A stretch of DNA of 43,966 nt from Enterococcus faecalis 13-SD-W-01 (GCA_000415185.1 KE351687.1:37635-81600); one strand, 5' to 3'. Shown: positions 14,678 through 23,183, numbered from the stretch's first letter. Program-made: numbers and translations. Notes: generated by a model not told the origin, from the letters alone.

Positions 14678-17600
14678 ATGACGCGCAAATTAATGTTGAT
14701 AAGTGTTCTTTTGATGTTTTTTTTAGGACAATTGCCGACAAATACAGTTGCAGATACTATAGTAAAAGCAAGTCCAAATAGGGATGAGCAGATGTTGGAT
14801 GGAATAGATTTTGATACATCAGCTACAACAGAGATACCAACGAGTAATCAGAAAGTAGATGGAAATAAAGAACTTCAAGAAATAAACGAAGAAGAAAATA
14901 ACACTAAGGAACCGGAAGAGAATAGTATAGAGCCGATTTTAACGAATGATTCTGAAACTAAAGGTATTTGGGGAACAGCAGAATGGGCATTTAATCAAGC
15001 TACAGGTGAAATGAAAATAACTAATGGAGAGCTAACTGACTATCATGAATCACTATGGCAACAAGGAAATATCTCAAGCAGCAATATAAAAAGTATTGAA
15101 TTTATTGGGATAGTAAAAGCACCGAAAAACAGTTCATTTTTATTTGAAGGACTGACAAATGTAGTGGAGATTATAGGGTTGCTAGATACAAGTGAGGTAA
15201 CATCAATCGATTATATGTTTCAGGTATGTTTTAGTTTAAAAAGAATCGATTTTTTAAAGACTTTATATGTTACTAACATCAATAGAGCCGTAGGGGTATT
15301 TTCAGCATGCTACAATTTATCAGAAATAGACTTGTCTCACTGGGAAAATATCACACTTTCAGAAAATACATTTGCAGCGTGTAATTCATTGGAAAAGTTA
15401 GTTTTAGGCTCGAATATAAGTTTTATGAGTTTCCCAGAAGTTCAATTTCAAATGCCTCGTCCGCTCTATTCAGGTAATGTGGGAATAGCGACTGGTAATT
15501 GGACGAAAATAGATGGTACTTCTAAAGGTTATTCACCAAATGATTTTATTACTAATTGGGGAACTGGCGATTTAACACCAGGAGCTTACGTTGCAGAATT
15601 AGATGGAGGTTTCAGGTGGGGGACTTCCTCGGTCATTTTCGACAGTGAGACAGGTACGTTAACAATTGATGAAGGAGAACTAGGGGAGTCAACTACGTCA
15701 CCGTGGAATCGTAAAGATATTTATGAAGTTGATATTAGAAATATCAAGAAGATTGTTTTAAAAGAGAATATCATTGCACCTCAAAATGCAGCTAACTTGT
15801 TTGTTAAAACATCAAATCTTGACATAGTGCCGTGGGGATTGAATGCGATAGAAGGATTGGAAAATCTCGATACAAGTAATGCAACAGATATGTCAGGAAT
15901 GTTTGACTTATTGGTCTCCTTGGATACATTGGATTTAAGGAGCTTTGATACAACAAATGTAACAAGCATGAGGCGGATGTTTCGAGCGACGAGGGTAAGA
16001 GAATTAAATTTAGAAAGCTTCGATACGTCAAATGTTCAATCTATGAATGAAATGTTTAGTTTAAGCAGAATCAGTCAGCTTACTTTAGGTGAAAAATTCC
16101 GATTTTTAGGTACGTCAGCAAGCTTGAGTTCTCCTTATTCTACAGAGAATGTTACTGGCCGATGGATAAAGAATGATGGTACTTCTTCAGGGTATTTACC
16201 CAATGATTTTATGAATAATTATGGAACTGGCGATTTGTCTCCAGGAACTTACATCGCGGAGATGAAAAGTTTCGATTATGATATTGTTTTACCTGAAATA
16301 ACATTAGGGAATAAATTAGCTGATTTTGATTTGAATACAATCATTACTAATGTACGATTTGATGATGAGGAATTGATCCCAGAAGAATACGAACTAAGTA
16401 TCACTAAAGAGATTGAGACAGATATAGTCGGAGAGACTGTCGGTGAAATCCAGATAGCACATAAAAGAAATGGACTGATCCAAAAAATACCTTTACACAT
16501 TCAAAAAGTGAACTGGGGAAAAGCATTACGTTTCAAAGGCTATGATAACATGTCAGTGGGAACTTTTATTTACCATCCAGAATTGAACAAAATCACGCCG
16601 CGCTGGGGGTTATATAATGCGCATCAACAAATAAATCTTCCGGAATATGGAGATAATTTTTTCTATTCTATCAAACAATTTCGCGCATCTTCTAATCAAT
16701 TTATTTTAGATTTTGAAATACCGCTGAATTCAATATCAGCTAATGGAAATGATTCTTCAGATATTTTTATGAATCAGGGAAAAGAATGGGTAACAAATAT
16801 CGGGGATGTTTTAGAAGTTAAGCATGTGCAAGCGGCAAAGGATCGTTTGACAATGATGATAGAAGAAAAAGAAAAGCCACTATCGGAGCAAACCTATTTA
16901 GAACTAACAAAAGATGGATATAGGATGTTGCAGCTGAATCAAGTCAAACCAGTAAAAACAACAATTAACATAGGAGCGACTGAAGAGGAATTAGATACAA
17001 AGATCAATGGATTTATTGATAAAACAGCAGCCCCTGATGTTGAATTAGTTGGATTTGTTTCATACCCTGATACTTCAAAACAAGGAGAGTCATCAGGAAT
17101 TATCCAAATCAAGGAAAAACTCACTACTGGTAAATATGTTTATCAAAATTATGTCGTTCTATTTAATGTGGAATCAACCATTTTAGAACTTAAAGAACTT
17201 AAAAACGCGGATTTTGATTTCGGATCGATCAAAAAGAGCAGTCATGCTCAAACGCTTGCTGCAAAAGGTGAAAGTGCACCATCGATTACGATCAGTGATT
17301 ACAGTGAATCCAATTCTTGGGAACTGCGTGTTTCGCAACCAGAAGGCCTAAAAGATGCCCAAAAGAATGAATTATCCGGAGCAGTCATTCGCCTAAAAAA
17401 TATCCAAGTTGTAGACTCCGTCCATGAAAATATCCTGCTCCCTGCAAGAAATATAGAACTTTCTTCTGTTCAGCGATCTGTTGCGCGAATGGTGGATCAT
17501 GGCGGGGAAAAAGAGACTGGATTAACTATCCTGCAAATAGGGGATAGTAAAGATCAAACACTATCCGGGATCGAAATGAGTATTCCGAGAAACACGATAA

Positions 17601-17701
17601 GCAATGCGAGTACCTATCAAACAACAATTGAATGGGAATTGACAGGTGATCCTACATTGACCGAAGCAAAGCAGATAGGAGGGCAAGATGAAGCGTCTTA
17701 A
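14678..17701 (+). CDS. Giant BspA-like (DUF285) repeat surface protein with WxL domain
   Basis: A 1007-residue secreted protein. The signal peptide is followed by an acidic low-complexity region (about residues 40-95). Two BspA-type leucine-rich blocks come next (about 100-310 and 315-530), with the diagnostic LDTSNATDMSGMF, FDTTNVTSMRRMF and FDTSNVQSMNEMF repeats. A middle beta-rich region (about 530-830) leads to a C-terminal WxL domain from about 835, with WEL in SNSWELRVSQPEG (about residue 880) and in TIEWELTGDP (about 986). BspA repeats are found in adhesins of oral and gut microbes; a binding role here is inferred. ATG follows AGAGTGGTGAG. It overlaps the LPXTG gene by 14 bases. Confidence 0.9.
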   Translation: MTRKLMLISVLLMFFLGQLPTNTVADTIVKASPNRDEQMLDGIDFDTSATTEIPTSNQKVDGNKELQEINEEENNTKEPEENSIEPILTNDSETKGIWGTAEWAFNQATGEMKITNGELTDYHESLWQQGNISSSNIKSIEFIGIVKAPKNSSFLFEGLTNVVEIIGLLDTSEVTSIDYMFQVCFSLKRIDFLKTLYVTNINRAVGVFSACYNLSEIDLSHWENITLSENTFAACNSLEKLVLGSNISFMSFPEVQFQMPRPLYSGNVGIATGNWTKIDGTSKGYSPNDFITNWGTGDLTPGAYVAELDGGFRWGTSSVIFDSETGTLTIDEGELGESTTSPWNRKDIYEVDIRNIKKIVLKENIIAPQNAANLFVKTSNLDIVPWGLNAIEGLENLDTSNATDMSGMFDLLVSLDTLDLRSFDTTNVTSMRRMFRATRVRELNLESFDTSNVQSMNEMFSLSRISQLTLGEKFRFLGTSASLSSPYSTENVTGRWIKNDGTSSGYLPNDFMNNYGTGDLSPGTYIAEMKSFDYDIVLPEITLGNKLADFDLNTIITNVRFDDEELIPEEYELSITKEIETDIVGETVGEIQIAHKRNGLIQKIPLHIQKVNWGKALRFKGYDNMSVGTFIYHPELNKITPRWGLYNAHQQINLPEYGDNFFYSIKQFRASSNQFILDFEIPLNSISANGNDSSDIFMNQGKEWVTNIGDVLEVKHVQAAKDRLTMMIEEKEKPLSEQTYLELTKDGYRMLQLNQVKPVKTTINIGATEEELDTKINGFIDKTAAPDVELVGFVSYPDTSKQGESSGIIQIKEKLTTGKYVYQNYVVLFNVESTILELKELKNADFDFGSIKKSSHAQTLAAKGESAPSITISDYSESNSWELRVSQPEGLKDAQKNELSGAVIRLKNIQVVDSVHENILLPARNIELSSVQRSVARMVDHGGEKETGLTILQIGDSKDQTLSGIEMSIPRNTISNASTYQTTIEWELTGDPTLTEAKQIGGQDEAS

Positions 17702-17969
17702 ACTAACAATCATTTTCTTGCTTTTCAGTATCGTTTGGTTTCAACCAACTATATATCAAGCAGCAACAACAAATAAAGCGGTAATCACATTTAAAGAACC
17801 AGAAGAGAAGATAACGCCAGGTGAAGAAACTGAAAACGAAAATAACTCATCAGAAAACAAACAACAGCTGCCCAAAACAGGCGTTGAAAATCGTCCTTTT
17901 TTCTTTCTATTAGGTAGCGCCTTGCTTGTATGCAGCTATCTTGTACGTAGAAAAATCAAAAAAGGATGA
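17688..17969 (+). CDS. Small LPXTG-anchored protein of the WxL cluster
   Basis: A 93-residue protein with an N-terminal signal peptide (about residues 1-26), a short Glu/Asn-rich middle and a classical sortase signal: LPKTG at about residues 61-65, a hydrophobic stretch FFFLLGSALLVCSYLV and a basic tail RRKIKKG. Sortase A should link it covalently to peptidoglycan. Its start lies within the end of the BspA-WxL gene, so translation is coupled. Similar tiny LPXTG proteins are frequent last genes of WxL clusters; their role is unknown, and a scaffold or spacer function is a guess. Confidence 0.9.
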   Translation: MKRLKLTIIFLLFSIVWFQPTIYQAATTNKAVITFKEPEEKITPGEETENENNSSENKQQLPKTGVENRPFFFLLGSALLVCSYLVRRKIKKG

Positions 17970-17987
17970 TAAAAACAATAGAAAAAA

Positions 17988-18050
17988 CATAAAATAAAAG
18001 TTTATTTTATGATTAAGAGGACGGGCGAATTTTTGTCGCAGTCCTCTTTT
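17988..18050 (+). terminator. Terminator region at the end of the WxL cluster
   Basis: Two successive hairpins: CATAAAATAAA / TTTATTTTATG (17988-18011) and AAGAGGAC / GTCCTCTT (18015-18048), the second followed by TT. The AT-rich first stem and the stable second stem together should end the surface-gene transcript. Confidence 0.6.
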
Positions 18051-18077
18051 AAGTTGTTGGATTTTTAGGGAAACAGC

Positions 18078-18146
18078 ATGAAAAAAATAGTTTTTTCAAG
18101 AAAATTTCAATTGATTTGCATATGCTTATTGACATCAAGCAAATAA
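18078..18146 (+). CDS. Possible 22-residue peptide upstream of the kinase
   Basis: A short frame begins MKKIVFSRKF and continues with a hydrophobic, Cys-containing stretch (ICICLL) and TSSK. AGGGA is placed eight to nine bases before ATG. Located 66 bases before an AgrC/ComD-like kinase, it could be a signal peptide precursor. It could equally be the leftover signal sequence of a lost surface protein. Against it: the kinase promoter (TTGACA at 18129) lies inside it, there is no processing partner nearby, and no double-glycine leader. Confidence 0.25.
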   Translation: MKKIVFSRKFQLICICLLTSSK

Positions 18147-18157
18147 TTGTGTATATG
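18129..18157 (+). promoter_or_regulatory. Promoter of the histidine kinase gene
   Basis: Consensus TTGACA (18129-18134), a 17-base spacer and TATATG (18152-18157), 56 bases before the kinase start. It indicates transcription independent of the WxL operon. Confidence 0.65.
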
Positions 18158-18212
18158 GAAAGAGACCTTCAATCGTGAAATTTAAAAGTAAGAAGAGGAT
18201 GGTAGCAATTTA

Positions 18213-19487
18213 ATGCGATATCATGTTATTTTAGCAATAGTGTTTTTGACACATGCGTATTTTAATTTATACATAGGCGCTCGAGTACTAACAACCAAAT
18301 ATAAAGCAGCTTGTTTGCTGATGATCCTGAGTATTTTTTCTTTAGTAGTCAGTTTTCCTGCAATTGAATTTTATCTGCTGCCCAGCGTCTATTTTTTTAA
18401 CTTCTTGATTCTTTATGCTGCCACGAGAAATTATTTGTTTACAATCGTTTATATCCTAAGCGAGTATTTTATTATCCAAATGGGTCTGGTTGGAAGCGGC
18501 AGTGTTTATTTTGCCATCAATGATGTTCACTTTACTCAAATTGATCTTTTTACTTTTTCTATGATACTCGCAGGAATGACGATCCTTTTTTTTATTGGCA
18601 TCAAGGTATTAAATTGGGCTTATCAAAAGTTTGAAGTGTACGTTTTTCTTTATAAAATGTCAAATTCCAATAAAAGAGCGATGGCAATATGTTTGAGTAT
18701 TTTTGCTGTCTTTGCTTATTATCAAAGGATTTGTGTGGATTTTACCAAAAGTGATTACTGGCTCGTCACAGCAATTCTTTTTTTGATGGCGATTCTTTTA
18801 TTTGGCGGATTATATTTGGTTATCAAAGCGAGCATCTATTATGAAAATCTATATAATACTGTTGCTTTATATGATGAAAAGCTAGAAAAAATGAGTGATT
18901 TGAAATCGTTCCGACATGATTACGAAGGCATTTTATTCAGTTTGACCACTGTCTTAGAAGAAGGCGATACAAGAGCCGCTTTGGACCAGCTGCATAAAAT
19001 CAAGGAATACTCTGAAGAAGTGATTGATTCAAAAAGCTATCTCGAAGAATTAGAACTGATTAAATGTTTACCATTGAAAAGTATTTTGTATCTAGAAATA
19101 AATAAAGCAAAAGCTGCAGGGATAAAGATAGATATTCGTTTTGATCAAGAGGTTTCTGAAGTTTCAATGAATATGTTTGATCTGATCCGCTGTTTGACGA
19201 TTTTGTTGAATAATGCAATCGAAGCAAGTCTGGAAACAAAGAAACCATATATAAGTGTGAGAATCAGGGAACAGAATGGAGAGCTGCAAATAACTATCCA
19301 AAATAACTATTCAACGCGTTTGCCGCTGCATAGCATTGAAAATAAAGGCACTAGCAGTAAACAAGGACATTCAGGACTAGGACTTCAGAATTTAAAAAAA
19401 ATCACTAGTATGTACAATAATGTGCAGTACACTATTTCTCGAAATGAGCAATTTTTTGAGGTCGTTCTTTCTCTGAAAAAAATTTAA
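18213..19487 (+). CDS. AgrC/ComD-type sensor histidine kinase (GHKL)
   Basis: A 424-residue membrane sensor kinase with about six hydrophobic helices in residues 1-210, and the phosphoacceptor region KSFRHDYEGILFSL with His235. Its GHKL ATPase domain has the N box LLNNAIEAS (about 331-339) and the G box GHSGLGLQNL (about 385). This architecture is that of peptide-pheromone receptors such as AgrC, FsrC and ComD. ATG follows AAGAGGATGG. The likely partner, a LytTR regulator, lies just downstream but on the opposite strand. Position beside the WxL cluster suggests a link to surface-gene control (inference). Confidence 0.88.
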   Translation: MRYHVILAIVFLTHAYFNLYIGARVLTTKYKAACLLMILSIFSLVVSFPAIEFYLLPSVYFFNFLILYAATRNYLFTIVYILSEYFIIQMGLVGSGSVYFAINDVHFTQIDLFTFSMILAGMTILFFIGIKVLNWAYQKFEVYVFLYKMSNSNKRAMAICLSIFAVFAYYQRICVDFTKSDYWLVTAILFLMAILLFGGLYLVIKASIYYENLYNTVALYDEKLEKMSDLKSFRHDYEGILFSLTTVLEEGDTRAALDQLHKIKEYSEEVIDSKSYLEELELIKCLPLKSILYLEINKAKAAGIKIDIRFDQEVSEVSMNMFDLIRCLTILLNNAIEASLETKKPYISVRIREQNGELQITIQNNYSTRLPLHSIENKGTSSKQGHSGLGLQNLKKITSMYNNVQYTISRNEQFFEVVLSLKKI

Positions 19488-19529
19488 ATTATAGTATACA
19501 GTCTCCAATTATAACAATAATATATAACA

Positions 19530-19572
19530 CTTGATTTGCTGCCGAGAATTTTCTTCAAGGCAGTAAATCAAG
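19530..19572. terminator. Hairpin between convergent kinase and regulator genes
   Basis: CTTGATTTGCTGCC and GGCAGTAAATCAAG pair almost perfectly (14-base arms, one mismatch). The right arm includes the stop codon region of the response regulator. The T-tract is poor on both sides, so termination is likely but not certain. Confidence 0.5.
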
Positions 19573-20301
19573 CGTTTGTTTCACTTTGCTTAATATTTTG
19601 ATACTAGCATAGATTTCTGAATCATTTTTAAAGGTGATAATGCCAAGTTTTCGATTGATCGATTTGATTTGTTTTAAATTTAAAATGTAAGATTTTAAAA
19701 ACAAAAAGTATTGGGGGAAAGAAAGATCTTTTAATTTAGAAAAACTTTCATTCAGCAGATATTCCTGATCAATGGTCTCTAAATAGATAGAAAAACGATT
19801 CCCTTTAACTGTCTGTATGTAATTGATATCGGCAAAAGAAAAAATCTGACTCCCTTGTTCATTTTTTAAAATCAAAAATTTATCACGATTTGTATGCAAG
19901 TCAGTGAATACTTTTTTTAAGGTTGAACGTAACTGTTCTTTTGTTTGGGTGATATCCAATCCGGTTTTATGTATATAATCAAAGGGCGTAATATTTCGCG
20001 TAATGATATCAATTCCTTTGTCAACAAAACTGGTGATAAAAATAATTTTGCAGACAGCATTTGTTTTTCGAATTCTTTCAGCAATATCAATACCTGAATA
20101 TTGCGTATTTAAATCAATATCGATAAAAAAAAGATCCGTATCAACAATTTCCAGTGTTGGAAGCTGCTTTACAAATGACAGAGGAGAAGTAATAGGTGTC
20201 GTACGAACAATAAGTGAGTAATCTTTTGAGAACTCATGAATCGTATTTTCAATGAATCTTTGGTGCAAAAAGTTATCTTCAATAACGTAAATATTCTGCA
20301 T
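19555..20301 (-). CDS. LytTR-family response regulator
   Basis: A 248-residue regulator of the AgrA/ComE type. The receiver domain is at residues 1-130, with acidic residues near the N-terminus (IEDN), a phosphoacceptor in LFFIDIDL (most likely Asp61) and FITSF and YIHKT segments. A LytTR DNA-binding domain follows (about 140-245; ILKNEQG, YIQTVKGN, FLKSYILNLKQIKSINRK). It should be phosphorylated by the kinase at 18213. The two genes are tail to tail rather than co-transcribed, which is unusual for this pair type. LytTR regulators bind pairs of short direct repeats; I could not identify such a pair with confidence upstream of the WxL genes. Confidence 0.88.
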   Translation of the reverse strand: MQNIYVIEDNFLHQRFIENTIHEFSKDYSLIVRTTPITSPLSFVKQLPTLEIVDTDLFFIDIDLNTQYSGIDIAERIRKTNAVCKIIFITSFVDKGIDIITRNITPFDYIHKTGLDITQTKEQLRSTLKKVFTDLHTNRDKFLILKNEQGSQIFSFADINYIQTVKGNRFSIYLETIDQEYLLNESFSKLKDLSFPQYFLFLKSYILNLKQIKSINRKLGIITFKNDSEIYASIKILSKVKQTLDLLP

Positions 20302-20399
20302 GATTGACCGCCTCTTTTCAATAATGAACTAACTGAAAATGATTGTGTAAAAAATTGGATACAGCTGTATAGTTTAGCTAAAAATGCAAACAATCAAAT

Positions 20400-20444
20400 A
20401 ATCATTTATAAGTATAACAAATAAAAAATCGGTTATAAATGATT
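20400..20444. repeat. Perfect 12-bp inverted repeat between regulators
   Basis: AATCATTTATAA (20400-20411) and TTATAAATGATT (20433-20444) are exact reverse complements with a 21-base centre. It lies in the divergent region of the response regulator and the deoR-type gene, about 100 bases from either start. It could be an operator; no T-tract supports termination. Confidence 0.6.
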
Positions 20445-20458
20445 TGTAAGGAGAAAAG

Positions 20459-20517
20459 TTTGCATTTATTTGCTTTTTTAAATAAATGTTGCAAAAGAAT
20501 GCAAAATGGGTTAACTT
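20459..20517 (+). promoter_or_regulatory. Promoter and candidate operator of the deoR-type operon
   Basis: TTGCAA (20489-20494), 17 bases, TAACTT (20512-20517). Two inverted repeats overlap it: TTTGCATT (20459-20466) with AATGCAAA (20498-20505), and CATTTATTT (20463-20471) with AAATAAATG (20480-20488). The placement over the -35 region fits autorepression by the DeoR-type regulator. Confidence 0.5.
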
Positions 20518-20538
20518 AGAAATAAGGAGGGGAAGTTT

Positions 20539-21312
20539 ATGCTGATCGCACAACGTTTAGAAAAAATAAAACAGATTTTGGAAGAGAAAAAAAGTGTATC
20601 TATCGAAGAATTGGCAGAAAAATTGCATATTTCAAAGGACACTGTCAGAAGAGATTTGATCAAATTGGAAAACAAGAAAGTCTTGAAACGAACACATGGC
20701 GGTGCTGTTTTAGCCAATAAAGAGGCGGAAATCTTTGATTATGTGCAGCGTTCTGCAAAATATTATCCAGTGAAGCAAAAGATTGCTAAAAAAGTACGAC
20801 AAGTTATCCAGGATGATGCATCGATTATTTTTGATTCATCAACGACAGTAGAAGCGGTCATTCGACAGCTTTCTGATCGGAAAATACATGCGATCACGAA
20901 TTCTTTAACACATGCGCAGCTGCTAGCAAGTTTTGAAAAAACAACGATTTCGATGCTGCCAGGAACACTACATAAAGAACAATTATTTCTTTACGGTGCA
21001 GATACGATCGATAAACTTTCCCAGTTCCGCGCAGATTACACTTTGTTAGGCATTTTTGCTTTATCCAAAGAGGGCTTGTTTATCCATACAGAAGAAGAAG
21101 GCTTGGTCAAACGGAAAATGATCCAGCAAGGCAATTTTGTAATTGCTGCGGCGGACCACACGAAATTAGGCACTACTGGATTTTTCAAAGTAGGTGATTT
21201 AAGCGACCTTGATTTATTGATAACAGATCGGAAGCCAGAAGAAGAACTATTAGCAAAACTAACAGAAGCAAATGTTGAAATCATGATAACAGAAGAGGAG
21301 AAAACCAAATGA
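20539..21312 (+). CDS. DeoR/GlpR-family transcriptional regulator
   Basis: A 257-residue regulator: N-terminal winged helix (LAEKLHISKDTVRRDLIKL at about residues 25-43, then VLKRTHGGAV, the DeoR signature). The sugar-phosphate-binding domain has IIFDSSTTVEAV and the TNSLTHAQLL segment near residues 118-130. These proteins usually repress sugar or nucleoside catabolic operons and are released by a phosphorylated sugar. AAGGAGGGG precedes ATG. It overlaps the M24 gene by 4 bases (ATGA), so it probably regulates its own operon and perhaps the nearby nucleoside hydrolase genes (inference). Confidence 0.9.
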   Translation: MLIAQRLEKIKQILEEKKSVSIEELAEKLHISKDTVRRDLIKLENKKVLKRTHGGAVLANKEAEIFDYVQRSAKYYPVKQKIAKKVRQVIQDDASIIFDSSTTVEAVIRQLSDRKIHAITNSLTHAQLLASFEKTTISMLPGTLHKEQLFLYGADTIDKLSQFRADYTLLGIFALSKEGLFIHTEEEGLVKRKMIQQGNFVIAAADHTKLGTTGFFKVGDLSDLDLLITDRKPEEELLAKLTEANVEIMITEEEKTK

Positions 21313-22694
21313 AACCAACGATTTCTTTAGAAGAGGTAAAAGAACCGCCAGTATTTACAGAAGTTCCACCAGTTTTTTTGACAGATGAAACGATGGAAGT
21401 ACGAAAAAGGAAACTGCTTCAACGAATGAAAGAAGAACAAATCGATACGGTTGTTATTTATGCAGACAAGGAACATGGCAGTAATTTTGAATATCTAACT
21501 GGGTTCATTCCTCGTTTTGAAGAAGGTTTATTGGTTTTGGATAAAGAGGGAACGGCTGCACTGATTTTAGGAAATGAAAACTTGAAGTTATGCAAACATT
21601 CAAGAATAACAGCTGAATTATTCCATTATCCGCTATTTTCTTTGCCAAACCAACCGATGGAACAGGAGCGCGCATTAGAAGAAATCTTCAAAGAGCTTCA
21701 ACTAGATAAAAAGAAAAAAGTTGGTTTGATCGGCTGGAAAATGTTTACTGCCAAAATGAAAGCACCTTCTCAGTTATTTGATGTACCTTATTTTATTGTA
21801 GATGCATTAAAAAATACTCTTTCTGAAGGCGAACTAGTCAACAGTGTGTATTTATTGATTGGGGAAAATGGCGCTCGAACAACAAATAACGCAAATGAAC
21901 TTGCACATTACGAATATGGGGCAAATCTTTCTTCTCGAAGTATGCTGAAGGCAATGAACCATATAGCTCCTGGCGTAAGAGAAATAGAAATCGGGCAACT
22001 GTTGTCAGGAGAGGGACAGTATCATTCGGTCGTGACCATCGCTGCAACGGGCCAGCGTTTCGAACATGCAAATATGTATCCTACGTATAAAAAAATCAAG
22101 CAAGGTGACCCGCTGTCGATGACGACGGGCTTTAAAGGCGGACTATCAAGTCGGACGGGTTTTGTGGTGGAGAACCAAGAACAGCTTCCCGAGGAACAAA
22201 AAGATTATTTGGAACGCGTTGCCCAGCCTTACTATGGGGCAGTCGTCACTTGGTTAGAACAGATAAAGATCGGTCTGCGAGGAAAAGAGATGTATCAGCT
22301 GATTGAGGATGTTTTGCCTAAAAAAGACTATCACTGGCATTTGAACCCTGGACACCTAACGGCAGACGAAGAATGGATGTCTTCGCCTATTTATCCAAAT
22401 TCTGAGGAACAGCTTCAAAGCGGAATGATCTTCCAAGTGGATATTATCCCATCGGTTCCTGGCTATGCAGGGGTGAGCGCAGAAGAATGTGTCGCTCTTG
22501 CCGACGAACAGCTGCGAACAGAGATCCAAACGGAATATCCAGAATTATGGGAACGAATCACCACGAGAAGAGCTTATTTAAGCAAGGAATTATCCCTTGC
22601 GCTTCCAGATGAGGTACTGCCGCTTTCCAATACGGTTGGTTATTTACGCCCGTTTTATTTAGCGAAAAATAAAGCTTTGAAAGTAAAAAGATAG
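21309..22694 (+). CDS. M24-fold (aminopeptidase P/creatinase-like) protein, metal ligands degenerate
   Basis: A 461-residue protein with an N-terminal creatinase-like domain (about residues 30-170) and a C-terminal pita-bread fold. In M24 metallopeptidases five residues (Asp, Asp, His, Glu, Glu) bind two metals. Here the first Asp region reads GDPLSMTTGFKGG and the second SSRTGF, so both Asp are replaced. His is kept in HLNPGH, the first Glu is replaced in FQVDIIP, and the last Glu remains in SAEECVALAD. It is therefore unlikely to be a standard Xaa-Pro aminopeptidase. It may act without metal, as creatinase does, or be a binding protein. It lies between deoR and DUF4180 in one operon. Confidence 0.8.
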   Translation: MKPTISLEEVKEPPVFTEVPPVFLTDETMEVRKRKLLQRMKEEQIDTVVIYADKEHGSNFEYLTGFIPRFEEGLLVLDKEGTAALILGNENLKLCKHSRITAELFHYPLFSLPNQPMEQERALEEIFKELQLDKKKKVGLIGWKMFTAKMKAPSQLFDVPYFIVDALKNTLSEGELVNSVYLLIGENGARTTNNANELAHYEYGANLSSRSMLKAMNHIAPGVREIEIGQLLSGEGQYHSVVTIAATGQRFEHANMYPTYKKIKQGDPLSMTTGFKGGLSSRTGFVVENQEQLPEEQKDYLERVAQPYYGAVVTWLEQIKIGLRGKEMYQLIEDVLPKKDYHWHLNPGHLTADEEWMSSPIYPNSEEQLQSGMIFQVDIIPSVPGYAGVSAEECVALADEQLRTEIQTEYPELWERITTRRAYLSKELSLALPDEVLPLSNTVGYLRPFYLAKNKALKVKR

Positions 22695-22745
22695 TCTGCT
22701 TTATTCTTTTGATTAGTACAAGCAGCTAATTGATTGGAGGAAAAA

Positions 22746-23117
22746 ATGAAAGTAACTGAACAAAGCAAAAATGACCAAAAAGTCATTATCATTGAAGCTG
22801 ACACAGTTTTGATAAAGGACAGCCAATCAGCATTAGATCTGCTTTTATCATTGGCTTATGAATACCAAACAAATAAAATCATCCTTTTGAAATCTGTGAT
22901 AACAGAAGATTTTTTTGAGTTGAGAACAAAGATAGCGGGAGACATCTTGCAAAAATGCACGAACTATCATATCGAACTTGCTGTTGCTGGGGATTACAGC
23001 AGCTATACAAGCAAAGCACTAAAGGACTTTATTTATGAAAGTAATCAGAGCGGTATCTGCTTCTTTGTTGACATGCCAGAAAAAGGGCTGGATTTGTTGA
23101 CGAAAAGCGGAAGCTAA
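22746..23117 (+). CDS. DUF4180-domain protein
   Basis: A 123-residue cytoplasmic protein matching the DUF4180 pattern: SALDLLLSLAYEYQTNKIIL, EDFFELRTKIAGDILQKCTNY, AVAGDYSSYTSKALKDFIYESNQSG and a final FFVD stretch. The last two fragments are near residues 75-110. The fold recalls STAS-like or NTPase-like small domains, but no function is established to my knowledge. The ATG at 22746 is chosen because GGAGG lies five bases upstream; an in-frame TTG earlier is rejected. It is third gene of the DeoR-M24 operon (51-base gap) and is followed by a bidirectional terminator. Confidence 0.82.
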   Translation: MKVTEQSKNDQKVIIIEADTVLIKDSQSALDLLLSLAYEYQTNKIILLKSVITEDFFELRTKIAGDILQKCTNYHIELAVAGDYSSYTSKALKDFIYESNQSGICFFVDMPEKGLDLLTKSGS

Positions 23118-23133
23118 AAAGCTGATTCGTCAA

Positions 23134-23174
23134 AAAAACCTGCCAAAACATTTTGTTTTGGCAGGTTTTTTGTT
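23134..23174. terminator. Bidirectional terminator
   Basis: AAACCTGCCAAAAC and GTTTTGGCAGGTTT form a perfect hairpin with A- and T-runs on either side, between convergent operons. Confidence 0.9.
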
Positions 23175-23183
23175 TTTAATAAA

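Noticed and set aside
8218-17701. Assigning locus-specific names used for the E. faecium WxL loci to these genes
   Set aside because: The resemblance is clear, but I cannot tell from memory which published locus this is.
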